Made by a program: the position numbers and the translations under genes
The notes under the pieces: model-generated
The model's input: the letters and a program-made list of their open reading frames with translations, nothing else
What the model was told of the DNA's origin: nothing
Databases searched by the model: none
Shown here: positions 4,468-11,787 of the stretch, piece after piece
Position numbering within the stretch: the first letter of the stretch is position 1
How the letters are laid out: each line of letters starts with the position of its first letter
Assembly (NCBI GenBank): GCA_031282605.1
Contig: JAITDK010000207.1
Coordinates: 1 to 11,787, forward strand
Reading direction: 5' to 3'
Source: Oscillospiraceae bacterium
GTDB taxonomy: Bacteria > Bacillota > Clostridia > Christensenellales > Aristaeellaceae
Length of the DNA: 11,787 bases

Positions 4468-6222
4468 CTACACACCGTACTTCGCCGGATCAAACGTCCC
4501 ATTGTGATAATCGTCCAGAGCATCGGGTATCTGCTGCACGCGCGTTTTCAGGATGTAGAACAGCGTCTCGCCATTACGCCGCACCGCGTAGTGATCCGCG
4601 TCGTAGGGCAGGTATTCGATGGTCTCGGTTTCGCGCACCTCGTTGAGAGTGTAGCGTATGGTCAGAGTCGCCGCCGTATCCGCCTCCGGAGTCTTCCCTT
4701 CCGGTATCACTCCGTCCACTCGAGTGCCGATTATGATCTGGTACAGTTTGCGGAACGTGGAATCATCCGCAGGTTCGCCGTTCAGCGTAAACGTGTCGTC
4801 CGTCATCTGCTTGCCGTTGCCGTCCAGGCGCGGCGTGCCGTCCGCGTTGACCGACGGCTGGCGGCTGATCTCCGCCCGCTCATTCAGCCCCATGCCGCTG
4901 ATCTCAATCGCGTCCACCTTCTGGATGTTGATAATGTTCGCGAACCGGTCAACCAGCATAGGCGCGGTCATGTTCGACAGGAACGACAGCGTCGCGCTGT
5001 CCATCAGGTATACGGCGGGATCGTCTCCAACCCTCACATATGTCTGAGTGTCGTTCTTCTGATTGCCTACCTGGAGATGCAGCAGCCATGCCTCAGGTTC
5101 GCCGCCTGAGTCTGGCAGAACCGTGGGTATTGGCGTGGGCGACGGCGTCGGCGTTACCGCCGGAACAGGTGTTGCAGTGGAACCCGGTGCCAGCGTTGGC
5201 TTCGGCGTCGGAACAGGCGTCGGACTGGGCGCGGGGCCGTATACATCCAGTATGTAGCGCGGCTGATCCAGCCCGTACAACCCGAGCGTCTCCGGCTGGG
5301 GATCCGCCTCAAACCCCGCCAGCTTCAGCGCGATTATGTTTGTATAAACCTCGCCAATACGCTCGCCGTCCACCTCGTACTTGAACGGTTGCACCAACTC
5401 TATCGCGTTGATGCCTATCGCCGTGCCTTGGTTGGGCTGCGTCTCGACAACGGAGCCGTCCTGCCGCGTCAATTTCAGGCGTTGGATGGCCTCCTGCGCG
5501 ATAGTCCAGGCGGGCGTGGTGTGCATACTGGCCAGCGCGGCCGTGTACCGTTCGCCTGTCGACGAGTAGACCGTGTATATCTTCGGACTGGATTCTTCCT
5601 TGAAGTAGTAGCGGTATCCGCTCGGAGCCTCGTCGCCCAGCAGGAATACCCGCGACGAGCCGTCGTTGTAGCGCGCCGTTACCTTCGCCTTCGGTTCGGT
5701 TAGGCCGTATACCGCCAGATCGGCCGGGTTGCTCTCGATGTCGTTCACATAAAGGTAGGTGACGCTCGTGCACAGGTTGGACGCCTTCGTCTGATCCAGC
5801 TTGAATTGGGGCATACCCTCTATCGCGAACGTCGAACCGTTGTATGTCATGGTGTACAGCTGCTGACCCGGAACCTCGACCGTCGCGGATATGAAGTCCG
5901 CCTTCGGCTTATCCACCAGCAGGTATGATGGTTCGGCGGTTACGGCAGGGGTTTGCTCGACCTCTACCGGCGCGGGCTTCAGGTATATCGACGCGAAGTA
6001 CACGCCGCCGGCCAGTATCACCGCGGCCAGCGCCCATATGAATCCACGCAGACGACCGCCCTTTCCGCCGGAGGTATGGCTTTTCTTAAGATTCTTTATA
6101 TCGGCTGAGAACAGCGGCTTGTCGTCGTCTCGCGCTGTGCCGTTCCCCGACGGGTCTTCAGGGGAGACGGCGTCCGTTGACGGCAGAGGGGATCGTTCCT
6201 TCTCATCCATTCTCTCGTCCAT
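4468..6222 (-). CDS. Membrane-anchored DUF4340 protein
   Basis: This is a 584-residue protein. The start ATG at 6222 overlaps the stop of the GldG-like gene (TAATG) and lies eight bases after AGGAGG, so longer frames are rejected. Residues 1-60 are hydrophilic and probably cytoplasmic, with a KGGRLRG flank. A single membrane helix spans about 61-80. The outer part carries DUF4340-type repeats (YVNDIESNPADLAVYGLTEPKAKVTA at 158-183; the GLYGLDQPRYILDV segment at 314-327). Between them and the C-terminal half lies a Pro/Thr-rich linker, about 329-370. DUF4340 proteins commonly accompany Gld-type ABC transporters; their function is unknown. The protein probably works with the GldG-like partner outside the membrane. 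It is the fourth gene of the ABC operon, tightly coupled to the third. Confidence 0.85.
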   Translation of the reverse strand: MDERMDEKERSPLPSTDAVSPEDPSGNGTARDDDKPLFSADIKNLKKSHTSGGKGGRLRGFIWALAAVILAGGVYFASIYLKPAPVEVEQTPAVTAEPSYLLVDKPKADFISATVEVPGQQLYTMTYNGSTFAIEGMPQFKLDQTKASNLCTSVTYLYVNDIESNPADLAVYGLTEPKAKVTARYNDGSSRVFLLGDEAPSGYRYYFKEESSPKIYTVYSSTGERYTAALASMHTTPAWTIAQEAIQRLKLTRQDGSVVETQPNQGTAIGINAIELVQPFKYEVDGERIGEVYTNIIALKLAGFEADPQPETLGLYGLDQPRYILDVYGPAPSPTPVPTPKPTLAPGSTATPVPAVTPTPSPTPIPTVLPDSGGEPEAWLLHLQVGNQKNDTQTYVRVGDDPAVYLMDSATLSFLSNMTAPMLVDRFANIINIQKVDAIEISGMGLNERAEISRQPSVNADGTPRLDGNGKQMTDDTFTLNGEPADDSTFRKLYQIIIGTRVDGVIPEGKTPEADTAATLTIRYTLNEVRETETIEYLPYDADHYAVRRNGETLFYILKTRVQQIPDALDDYHNGTFDPAKYGV

Positions 6223-7691
6223 TACAGGTGCCTCCTGCGCAGCGTAACAACCAAGGCGGCGGCCAGCGTTATCAGCGGCAGCAGCAGGATCGACAGACCC
6301 GCCAGCAGGTATATCTCCGACTGCGTCGTGATCTGCAGCTGGCTGCGCGCCGCCTGCTTGGACATGACGGACAGGTTGACCGCGTCGTCCTTGGCCGCCC
6401 ACTTGAGCGCGGACATGATGAACTCGCCGTTGCTGAATAGGTTCAGCGCCTCGGACGAGGCCAGCGCGTTCACGCTGCCCAGCGCTATAGCGCGGCTTTC
6501 CTTAGTCGAATCTGCGAAGTTGTGACGCAGTATCGCGGTCGCCATGTCGAATGGTCCGGCTGGTTCGTCGGCGCCGCGTTTCCAGTCGGTTCGCTGCACG
6601 TTCGGGTCGGCCAGGAACGATCCGGCTCCGGACGACAGCAGCGGCGTTATGGTCACCTCGTTCTTGACCATCTCCGGCGGCTTGATCGCGAGGGACTGCA
6701 TCGCCAGTATATACGCGCTGCCCGCGTCGATCAACGGCTGGGTGACGTCATGCTCCCCGATAGTCGCCAGCAGATAGATGGGGGAATAGTAATACTGAGA
6801 CGCGTCGTCTATGTTGGCCACGACTACGCCATTCTCAAACCCGGTGTTGTAGTAATCCAGAAGCGCTTGGAAGTTGGGCAGATCCGCCGGCGTGGTGACG
6901 CCCCAGGCGAATATGAATCCGCCGCCCGACTGCGCGTAGTTCATCAGCGACTCGCGGGTTTGATCGTCTATGTCGCGCTGCGGATTGACGATGAATATCA
7001 CGCTCGACGTCGGGTCGGGTGCATCCGCGCCTAGAGGCAACGTCGCGGTGTCATAGTTGTTGTCATTCAGCAGCGTGGTCAGCGCGGAGAGCGAGGTTAT
7101 GGCCGTCTCACCATGCCCGTCCATGAAGTAAGCGGTGAACGACTGGTTGCTAGTGACATACAGCAGACCCTGCGCCAGCGACTGTTCGAACTTGTAACTG
7201 GATATGTACGCCTGCCCGGTCGATTGATCCGTCGATATGTTGATCATATCGTAATAGGTGTACACCTTGAACCGCGTTTCGTCCGCGTTGGCGACTACTA
7301 CCGTGCTGTTGCCCAGCGTGGACGACGCGCCGCGAAACTTGTTGACCAGACCGGGATTTTTGTCCGGATCGACGGTCGTGACGGTTATGTTGTCGTTCGA
7401 CGCACGGAAACGATCCAGCACTTCCATCAGCTGCGCGTTCTCGGATCCCGGCGCTGACATCACGTAGTATGTGACGGGCTGACTCAGCTCCGCCAGCGCG
7501 TTCTTGGTCGAGTCGGAGAACTTGGTGATACTGTTATAACTCAAGTCCAATCGCAACGCCCAATTGTCTTCGCCCGCCTTGACGGCGATATTGACCACCA
7601 CCAGCGCGGCGATTACCAGCACGGTCGCTATGACCGCGTATCCGCCGTAACGCAGGCGGCGGTCGCTCAAGAATTTCAGCTTCATCTTCAT
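6222..7691 (-). CDS. GldG-like ABC transporter auxiliary protein
   Basis: This 489-residue protein has the layout of the GldG/ABC_transp_aux family. There is an N-terminal membrane helix (about 17-37), a large extracytoplasmic part and a C-terminal membrane helix (about 461-483) ending in RRRHL. Recognisable family elements are the LRLDLSYNSITKFSDSTKNAL segment after the first helix and DGHGE at 191-195 in a Rossmann-like region. In Bacteroidetes GldA, GldF and GldG form an ABC complex linked to gliding. In Clostridia, which do not glide, homologous operons exist with unknown role. ATG at 7691 follows AGGG at eight bases and lies 4 bases after the permease stop. The gene overlaps the DUF4340 start by one base. 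The gldG symbol is not used because function here is not known. Confidence 0.85.
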   Translation of the reverse strand: MKMKLKFLSDRRLRYGGYAVIATVLVIAALVVVNIAVKAGEDNWALRLDLSYNSITKFSDSTKNALAELSQPVTYYVMSAPGSENAQLMEVLDRFRASNDNITVTTVDPDKNPGLVNKFRGASSTLGNSTVVVANADETRFKVYTYYDMINISTDQSTGQAYISSYKFEQSLAQGLLYVTSNQSFTAYFMDGHGETAITSLSALTTLLNDNNYDTATLPLGADAPDPTSSVIFIVNPQRDIDDQTRESLMNYAQSGGGFIFAWGVTTPADLPNFQALLDYYNTGFENGVVVANIDDASQYYYSPIYLLATIGEHDVTQPLIDAGSAYILAMQSLAIKPPEMVKNEVTITPLLSSGAGSFLADPNVQRTDWKRGADEPAGPFDMATAILRHNFADSTKESRAIALGSVNALASSEALNLFSNGEFIMSALKWAAKDDAVNLSVMSKQAARSQLQITTQSEIYLLAGLSILLLPLITLAAALVVTLRRRHL

Positions 7692-7695
7692 TCAG

Positions 7696-8406
7696 TCATC
7701 CCTCGCTCCATCTGCGTTTGTCTATGACGCGAACCGTCAGGAACAGGAACGCGGTCATAAACGACAGGAAATACAGTATCCCGGAGAAGCCCAGCTGCGA
7801 TCGCGCGAAAGGATCATATCGCTCGTACAGTGAGAACCACTGGAGCACCGTTGACACGAACGCGACGGGCACCACGTATATCACCGAGTCGATGACCCAG
7901 ATGAAGAAGTTTATGCCTATCGATATCACCGCCGCCGATACCTGATTCTCCGTCACGGCGGAGATCAGCGTTCCCACTGCGATGAAGCACCCGCCCATAA
8001 GGAAGAATCCTATGTAGCTGGAGATGATCTCGCCCCAATACAGCCGACCATAACTGCCGATGATCAGCACGTAAAGAAACGTACCGATCAGAGTGAGCAG
8101 CCAGACGGTCAGCGCGCTTAGGAACTTGCCGATCACGATGGAGGTCAGCGATAGGGGAGATGTGAGCAGCAGCTGCTCGCTCTTGTTCTTGCGCTCCTCG
8201 GAGAACAGACGCATAGTCAGTATGGGCGCGAGGAATATCGGTATCATCGTGAACGAGCTGAGCATAGCGGCTACGTCGCCGCTACCGCTCATCAGGTTGT
8301 TGAACGTGAACAATATCCCGCTTACCAGCAGGAAAAACCCGACGAACACATATCCGATCGGGGTCATGAAGTAGCTTTGCAGTTCGCGCTTCCAAACGGC
8401 AATCAT
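7696..8406 (-). CDS. ABC-2 type permease (GldF-like)
   Basis: This is a 236-residue integral membrane protein with six predicted helices, at about 16-36, 52-66, 96-118, 132-152, 157-182 and 208-226. The N-terminus MIAVWKRELQSYFMTPIGYV and the loop MRLFSEERKNKSEQLLLTSPLS (65-86) are typical of the GldF/NosY branch of ABC-2 permeases. It should form the membrane part of the transporter whose ATPase is encoded just upstream. Its ATG is 3 bases after the ATPase stop, with AGGAGG eight bases before it inside the ATPase gene. The transported substrate is unknown; ABC-2 systems of this type usually export or act on envelope components. Confidence 0.9.
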   Translation of the reverse strand: MIAVWKRELQSYFMTPIGYVFVGFFLLVSGILFTFNNLMSGSGDVAAMLSSFTMIPIFLAPILTMRLFSEERKNKSEQLLLTSPLSLTSIVIGKFLSALTVWLLTLIGTFLYVLIIGSYGRLYWGEIISSYIGFFLMGGCFIAVGTLISAVTENQVSAAVISIGINFFIWVIDSVIYVVPVAFVSTVLQWFSLYERYDPFARSQLGFSGILYFLSFMTAFLFLTVRVIDKRRWSEG

Positions 8407-8409
8407 GGC

Positions 8410-9354
8410 TCAGGCCTCCTCGCTGTCGCCGGTTAATTTGAGGAATATATCTTCCAGCGTGATGTCGGCGGGACGCAGCATCAATATCGGCAGTCCGGCC
8501 TTGGCCAGCGTGTTGAACAGCGGCCTCCTTATATCCATCGACCGGTCGGTTTCGACCATGAAGTCGTATGAACCGTCTTCCTTAACGCCCAGGCTGTCGA
8601 CATAACGCGCGCCTTCCAGCGAGCGCAGCGTGCGCTTGATCTCGTTTTCCTGACCCGCCACTCTCAGCGTTATTCGGAACGTGTCGCCCACGTCCGAGGT
8701 CAGGCTGCCCAGCTTATCCTGCGCGACGATCTTGCCCTTGTTGATGATAACCACGCGTTCGCACACGTCCGCCACTTCGGTGAGGATATGACTGGACAGT
8801 ACGACCGTATGATCCTGCCCCAGCCGCTTGATCAGGGAGCGGATTTCCAGTATCTGGCGCGGATCGAGACCCACGGTCGGTTCGTCAAGGATGATCATCT
8901 CCGGGTTGCCGATCAGCGCCTGGGCCAGTCCGACGCGCTGCTTATATCCCTTGGACAGGTTCTTGATCAGGCGCTTGCGCACGTCCTGTATCTTGACCAG
9001 CTCGCACACGTCGTTCAGGTGCGCCTTCACCGCGCCGGGCTTGACCTCCTTGATCGCGCACGCGAACTTGAGATACTCGTCCACCGTCATATCCATGTAG
9101 AGCGGCGGCTGTTCGGGCAGGTAGCCGATGCGGCGCTTGACCACGCGCGGTTCCTCAAGGATATCGTGGCCGTCCAGCAGCACCCGACCCTCGCTGGCCG
9201 ATATGTAGCCCGTCACGATATTCATGGTGGTGGTTTTGCCCGCGCCGTTCCTCCCCAGGAAGCCGAGTATCTCGCCCTTCTGGATTGTGAATGTAACGTT
9301 CTGTATGGCGTACTTGTTCCCGTAGCGTTTGCTAAGTCCCTGGATCTCTATCAT
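8410..9354 (-). CDS. ABC transporter ATP-binding protein (GldA-like)
   Basis: This is a 314-residue ABC ATPase with all motifs intact. They are Walker A GRNGAGKTT (34-42), the Q-loop around Q82 (YLPEQPPLY), the signature LSKGYKQR (133-140), Walker B MIILDEPTVGLDP (153-165) and the H-loop SSH (187-189). The C-terminal 90 residues form the regulatory extension common to ABC-2 export ATPases and end with ITLEDIFLKLTG. It is the first gene of a leftward operon with the permease, GldG-like and DUF4340 genes, and powers that complex from the cytoplasmic face. The GAAAGGAAGG ribosome site is slightly far from the ATG at 9354. A promoter lies about 55 bases upstream. Confidence 0.95.
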   Translation of the reverse strand: MIEIQGLSKRYGNKYAIQNVTFTIQKGEILGFLGRNGAGKTTTMNIVTGYISASEGRVLLDGHDILEEPRVVKRRIGYLPEQPPLYMDMTVDEYLKFACAIKEVKPGAVKAHLNDVCELVKIQDVRKRLIKNLSKGYKQRVGLAQALIGNPEMIILDEPTVGLDPRQILEIRSLIKRLGQDHTVVLSSHILTEVADVCERVVIINKGKIVAQDKLGSLTSDVGDTFRITLRVAGQENEIKRTLRSLEGARYVDSLGVKEDGSYDFMVETDRSMDIRRPLFNTLAKAGLPILMLRPADITLEDIFLKLTGDSEEA

Positions 9355-9409
9355 CCCGCTTTAACGCCTTCCTTTCGACCACTAATCTACCACTCATTCA
9401 ACTGCGATC

Positions 9410-9449
9410 ATTATATCATGTCCGGTTGTACAATCTGTAACCAATCTGT
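9410..9449 (-). promoter_or_regulatory. Promoter of the ABC operon with 11-bp-period direct repeat
   Basis: On the minus strand a perfect TATAAT (9415-9410) is extended by TGA to TGATATAAT. Two copies of ACAGATTG, 11 bases apart start to start (+ strand CAATCTGT at 9431-9438 and 9442-9449), cover the -35 region. The -35 itself is poor (ACAGAT at 17-base spacing, TTACAG at 19). The phased repeat over a weak -35 fits an activator or repressor site on one face of the helix. Confidence 0.6.
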
Positions 9450-9468
9450 TAATTTTGACTGGCAGTTT

Positions 9469-11049
9469 TTAGCGAAGCTCGCCGCCGTCCGAGAACGATG
9501 CGTCTGGGCGTGTCGGATCTGCGACGTTAATGATATACGCCGTCGAAAAACTCTGCTGACCGACGCGCGCCGATGCAGTGATCCTGTACGCTCCAGGTTC
9601 GACGGACTCGCCGTTCTGATCCCTGCCGTCCCAGTAGAATAGGCTGCCGCTGGGCGACAAGCCTTGCGGTCGCGCGGCCTGGTTGACCGACAGCCAGCGC
9701 ACGGTCTTGACGTCGCCGCCATCGTTATCCAGCCGTGTAATATTGACGGTCAGTGACACCGGGAACGTGTGCCCCACCCATACGGTCAGCGATCCGCGCG
9801 ACGGATCATACGCGCCCGTCGATCTGGAGCGGGGCGCAATCGCCTTGACGGCCAGCCCTGGGTCGCCTATCATCGGCTGCACCGATATGACGCGACTGGC
9901 GCATACGATGGGACGTCCCGCCTCGTAGCGGATTACGTTGAGCATAGCGTAGCCCCAGTCGCTCTGCGAGACGTCCGACAGCGACAGCGAACGGGTTTTA
10001 CGGCCTGGCGTGACATAGCCGTTCTTGTTGTCCGGGTTGTCGTCGGTATCGAGCCAGACCGCTGCCTCCTGCCAGTTCCACACGCCGTCGCGCATAAACA
10101 CGAGCTGATAACCCACGCGTGTCCGTTTACTGACCGTGAATGAGAAGCGGATCAGCGGCGACGCGGCGTTAAGCACCGTGCGGTCGAACACAAACCCGCT
10201 CAGCGGCGCGGCGGGCGCTTCTTCCGCTTTTATATCATACTGAAATACTACGAAATCATCCTCTATGGGCGTGACCTGCGCCGTTGCGGCGGCATAGCTG
10301 ACGCGCAGGTATTGGTATAGTTCGTCCAGCGTGATGCTGCCGTCACGGTTGCGGTCGGCCGCGTACTCGCCGTTATAGCCAGCGCCCTCCGCCAGCGCCA
10401 TCGTAAAGTATGAACTGCCCAGCGGCGGTCCGTCCGCGTCGGAACGCCAGTACCAGCTAGGCTCGCTTCCGCCGGATGAGACCAGCGCCTTGTATGCGGG
10501 TGATGCGAACGCCCCCGCGACCCGCTCCGGAACGTCGTTAAGCGAGACGCCCTTGCCGATCAGCGCGCCTGAATTGCACGCGTCGACGATCAGCAGTTTT
10601 ACGCCGGGGATCGGGTCGAGCATGGATTGCAGCGTCTGCGCGCCGATCCGCGCCTCTTCCGCTCCGTCGGATAGGATCAGTTCGCCTTGAGGATTGGGAT
10701 AATCGGCGTTGAAGTCGCCGTGCGCGCTGATATATAAATAAGAAACGTCGCCTTCGACGGCGTCCTTGAACGCATACTGGATTGCCGCGCGCAGAGCCTC
10801 CGCGCTCTGGGTGATACCATCCTGGCGGCGGATTACGAAGCTGCGTTCGTCCCGTTCCAGAAGCGACTCCATCGCCAGCAGGTTATTATGCGCCGTGGGC
10901 GTTGTGTCGGGGTATGTCACGTATTCGTCGCACGCTATGAGCAGCGCGCGGTATGTCGGCGTGATAGACGGTTCGTCCGCGCCAAACCCCGACGTGGCGT
11001 ACATGAGGAGCACCGACGCCAGCATGACGGATATAACGTGATGGCGCAT
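9469..11049 (-). CDS. Secreted caspase-like (C14) protease with EF-hand and FlgD-type Ig domain
   Basis: This 526-residue protein begins with a signal peptide (about 1-23, MRHHVISVMLASVLLMYATSGFGA). A caspase/metacaspase fold follows (about 33-270). The expected catalytic histidine is H110 in YISAHGD and the cysteine is C158 in LLIVDACNSGAL, both in their family settings. Residues 232-243 (DRNRDGSITLDE) form a textbook EF-hand loop with D, N, D, G and E at calcium positions, placed in the C-terminal part of the protease domain. Residues about 285-390 form a beta-rich linker. Residues 415-510 resemble a FlgD Ig-like domain (YWDGRDQNGESVEPGAYRITASA). The substrate is unknown. It should act outside the membrane, possibly controlled by calcium. 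ATG 11049 follows a GGGGGGTG stretch. No terminator separates it from the ABC operon 114 bases on. Confidence 0.88.
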   Translation of the reverse strand: MRHHVISVMLASVLLMYATSGFGADEPSITPTYRALLIACDEYVTYPDTTPTAHNNLLAMESLLERDERSFVIRRQDGITQSAEALRAAIQYAFKDAVEGDVSYLYISAHGDFNADYPNPQGELILSDGAEEARIGAQTLQSMLDPIPGVKLLIVDACNSGALIGKGVSLNDVPERVAGAFASPAYKALVSSGGSEPSWYWRSDADGPPLGSSYFTMALAEGAGYNGEYAADRNRDGSITLDELYQYLRVSYAAATAQVTPIEDDFVVFQYDIKAEEAPAAPLSGFVFDRTVLNAASPLIRFSFTVSKRTRVGYQLVFMRDGVWNWQEAAVWLDTDDNPDNKNGYVTPGRKTRSLSLSDVSQSDWGYAMLNVIRYEAGRPIVCASRVISVQPMIGDPGLAVKAIAPRSRSTGAYDPSRGSLTVWVGHTFPVSLTVNITRLDNDGGDVKTVRWLSVNQAARPQGLSPSGSLFYWDGRDQNGESVEPGAYRITASARVGQQSFSTAYIINVADPTRPDASFSDGGELR

Positions 11050-11079
11050 ACGGCCGCACCCCCCATCCCATCATCAAGA

Positions 11080-11568
11080 CTAGCAATCGCGAGATTCGAC
11101 ATTTAATGACTTCATTATATCACATTCGCCGTTAAAAAGGAAGCTCGCTTTACTTTCTTTATTTTCCTTGCTGCGCTTATCCCTGTATACCACATCATCG
11201 CGCGCATGAAAGCCGATGGATTCCCAGAACGCGTTACCGCCCTCGTTCGTTTTGAACACAAGCAGCCGCAATTTGTCGATCCCTTCCATGGACATGGCCG
11301 ACGCGCACGCCGTGACAAGAGCCTTTCCGACGCCGCGCAGCCTCGCGTCTTGACGCACGGCCAAATGGTATATAGTGGCGCGCCGACCGTCGTGACCGCA
11401 TAGCACACAACCCAACAGCCCTTGCCCATCGTCTGCGACGAGGCAGGTTCTCGGGTTACGCTCTATGAAGCGAGCGACGGCCTCGGGGTTGTCGTCATGG
11501 ACGCTCAGACCCATGCCGGGGGTATCGCGCCATAATCGAATAGCCGCGTCTATGTCGGAGGGCGTCAT
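11080..11568 (-). CDS. GNAT-family N-acetyltransferase
   Basis: This 162-residue protein has a GNAT acetyl-CoA-binding fold at about residues 1-130. Motif A is HLAVRQDARLRGVGKALV (68-85) with R76-x-x-G79-x-G81, and motif B is NEGGNAFWESIGF (108-120). The substrate cannot be inferred. ATG 11568 has no ribosome site. The frame stays open upstream, and an ATT codon near 11592 is preceded by AAGAGG at good spacing, which would add IDVPNIRI and match the way many GNAT proteins begin; a non-standard start is possible. The C-terminal tail from about 131 (SKENKESKASFLFNGE...) is lysine-rich, unlike the domain, and overlaps a probable promoter for the caspase gene 30 bases downstream. A strong sigma-A promoter lies upstream. 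Confidence 0.85.
   Translation of the reverse strand: MTPSDIDAAIRLWRDTPGMGLSVHDDNPEAVARFIERNPRTCLVADDGQGLLGCVLCGHDGRRATIYHLAVRQDARLRGVGKALVTACASAMSMEGIDKLRLLVFKTNEGGNAFWESIGFHARDDVVYRDKRSKENKESKASFLFNGECDIMKSLNVESRDC
11114..11122 (-). promoter_or_regulatory. Possible extended -10 for the caspase gene
   Basis: On the minus strand GTGATATAATGA contains TGATATAAT inside the 3' end of the GNAT gene, 65 bases before the caspase ATG. The same TGATATAATGA string occurs in the ABC-operon promoter at about 9410. No clear -35 is seen, as in that promoter. If real, the caspase gene and the ABC operon could share a control type. Confidence 0.4.
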
Positions 11569-11626
11569 AATTCGTATGTTTGGTACGTCAATCGCCGCCT
11601 CTTCTTCGCTAGAATTTTACTTGGCC

Positions 11627-11655
11627 AGCATAACATCACGCGCGTATGCTGTCAA
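11627..11655 (-). promoter_or_regulatory. Sigma-A promoter of the GNAT gene
   Basis: On the minus strand TTGACA (11655-11650) and TATGCT (11632-11627) are separated by exactly 17 bases. This is the best housekeeping promoter in the window and reads into the GNAT gene, whose ATG is about 59 bases downstream. Confidence 0.85.
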
Positions 11656-11705
11656 GGAAACGCTCACGCCGCCGCGGCAAAATGCTTGCATTCATAGATA
11701 CGTCG

Positions 11706-11734
11706 TTGCAATCCACCCGCCGATACGCTACAAT
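11706..11734 (+). promoter_or_regulatory. Sigma-A promoter of the rightmost gene
   Basis: TTGCAA (11706-11711) and TACAAT (11729-11734) are spaced by 17 bases and point right. The start codon lies 19 bases after the -10 box, giving a very short leader. It is back to back with the GNAT promoter, with about 50 bases between their -35 boxes. Confidence 0.75.
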
Positions 11735-11752
11735 AGCGTAGGAGGGATTGTC

Positions 11753-11787
11753 ATGACAAAGCTCGAACACACGTTCAAGACGGACAT
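11753..11787 (+). CDS. Start of a gene cut by the window end, possibly Rpn/PD-(D/E)XK family
   Basis: Only 11 codons and two bases are present: MTKLEHTFKTD. ATG 11753 follows AGGAGGG (11740-11746) at six bases and a good promoter, so the start is secure. The sequence resembles the opening of Rpn-family recombination-promoting nucleases/putative transposases, which often begin with a KLEYTFKTDTLFK-like segment. I recall that pattern from the family; eleven residues cannot prove it. If correct, a mobile-element-like gene lies just right of the window. Confidence 0.55.
   Translation, partial: MTKLEHTFKTD

Noticed and set aside
5905..5925. A further DnaA-like box (TTATCCACC) in the DUF4340 gene
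   Set aside because: It is a single one-mismatch match inside coding sequence, with no neighbours.
6223..6402. A 60-codon upstream extension of the DUF4340 frame
   Set aside because: It overlaps the 3' end of the GldG-like gene; the ATG at 6222 has AGGAGG at eight bases and the TAATG overlap typical of operons.
8788..9642. A 284-codon rightward frame opposite the ABC ATPase
   Set aside because: It is a shadow of the ATPase gene, whose complete motifs are on the minus strand.

Overview
The window looks like chromosome of a spore-forming Bacillota, most likely class Clostridia with fairly high GC. The main reason is the sporulation order yqfC-yqfD-phoH at the left end, read leftward. AGGAGG-type ribosome sites, sigma-A-like promoters and a Gld-type ABC operon with a DUF4340 partner fit the same placement. 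The species cannot be named from the sequence.

Layout. Positions 1-1692 (minus strand) hold yqfC, yqfD and the first codons of a PhoH-family ATPase. A short rightward gene for an unrecognised 96-residue protein (1867-2157) has its own promoter, with a 10-bp inverted repeat around the -10 box. Positions 2158-2733 hold no obvious gene but are rich in structure. There are three perfect and two one-mismatch DnaA boxes within 171 bp, AT-rich stretches, and two copies of a 28-bp repeat, each followed by a strong intrinsic terminator. Further DnaA boxes lie at 1361 (perfect) and 2552 (one mismatch). A rubrerythrin-like diiron protein follows (2734-3252) and ends near a long stem-loop.

Positions 3516-9354 (minus strand) are one probable operon, transcribed from a promoter near 9410. 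In order of transcription it encodes a GldA-like ABC ATPase, an ABC-2 permease, a GldG-like auxiliary protein, a membrane-anchored DUF4340 protein with a Pro/Thr-rich linker and, after a 16-nt gap, an EamA-family transporter. Upstream on the same strand are a secreted caspase-like protease with an EF-hand loop and a FlgD-type Ig domain (9469-11049) and a GNAT acetyltransferase (11080-11568). A divergent promoter pair separates the GNAT gene from a rightward gene cut by the window end.

How the parts fit: the left end is a sporulation and RNA-metabolism cluster. The right part suggests a cell-envelope module, an ABC system of Gld type beside an exported calcium-binding caspase homologue, though a functional link is inferred only from adjacency. 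The most unusual element is the DnaA-box cluster with no dnaA, dnaN or rpmH in view. It could be a displaced replication origin or a DnaA-titrating or regulatory site.
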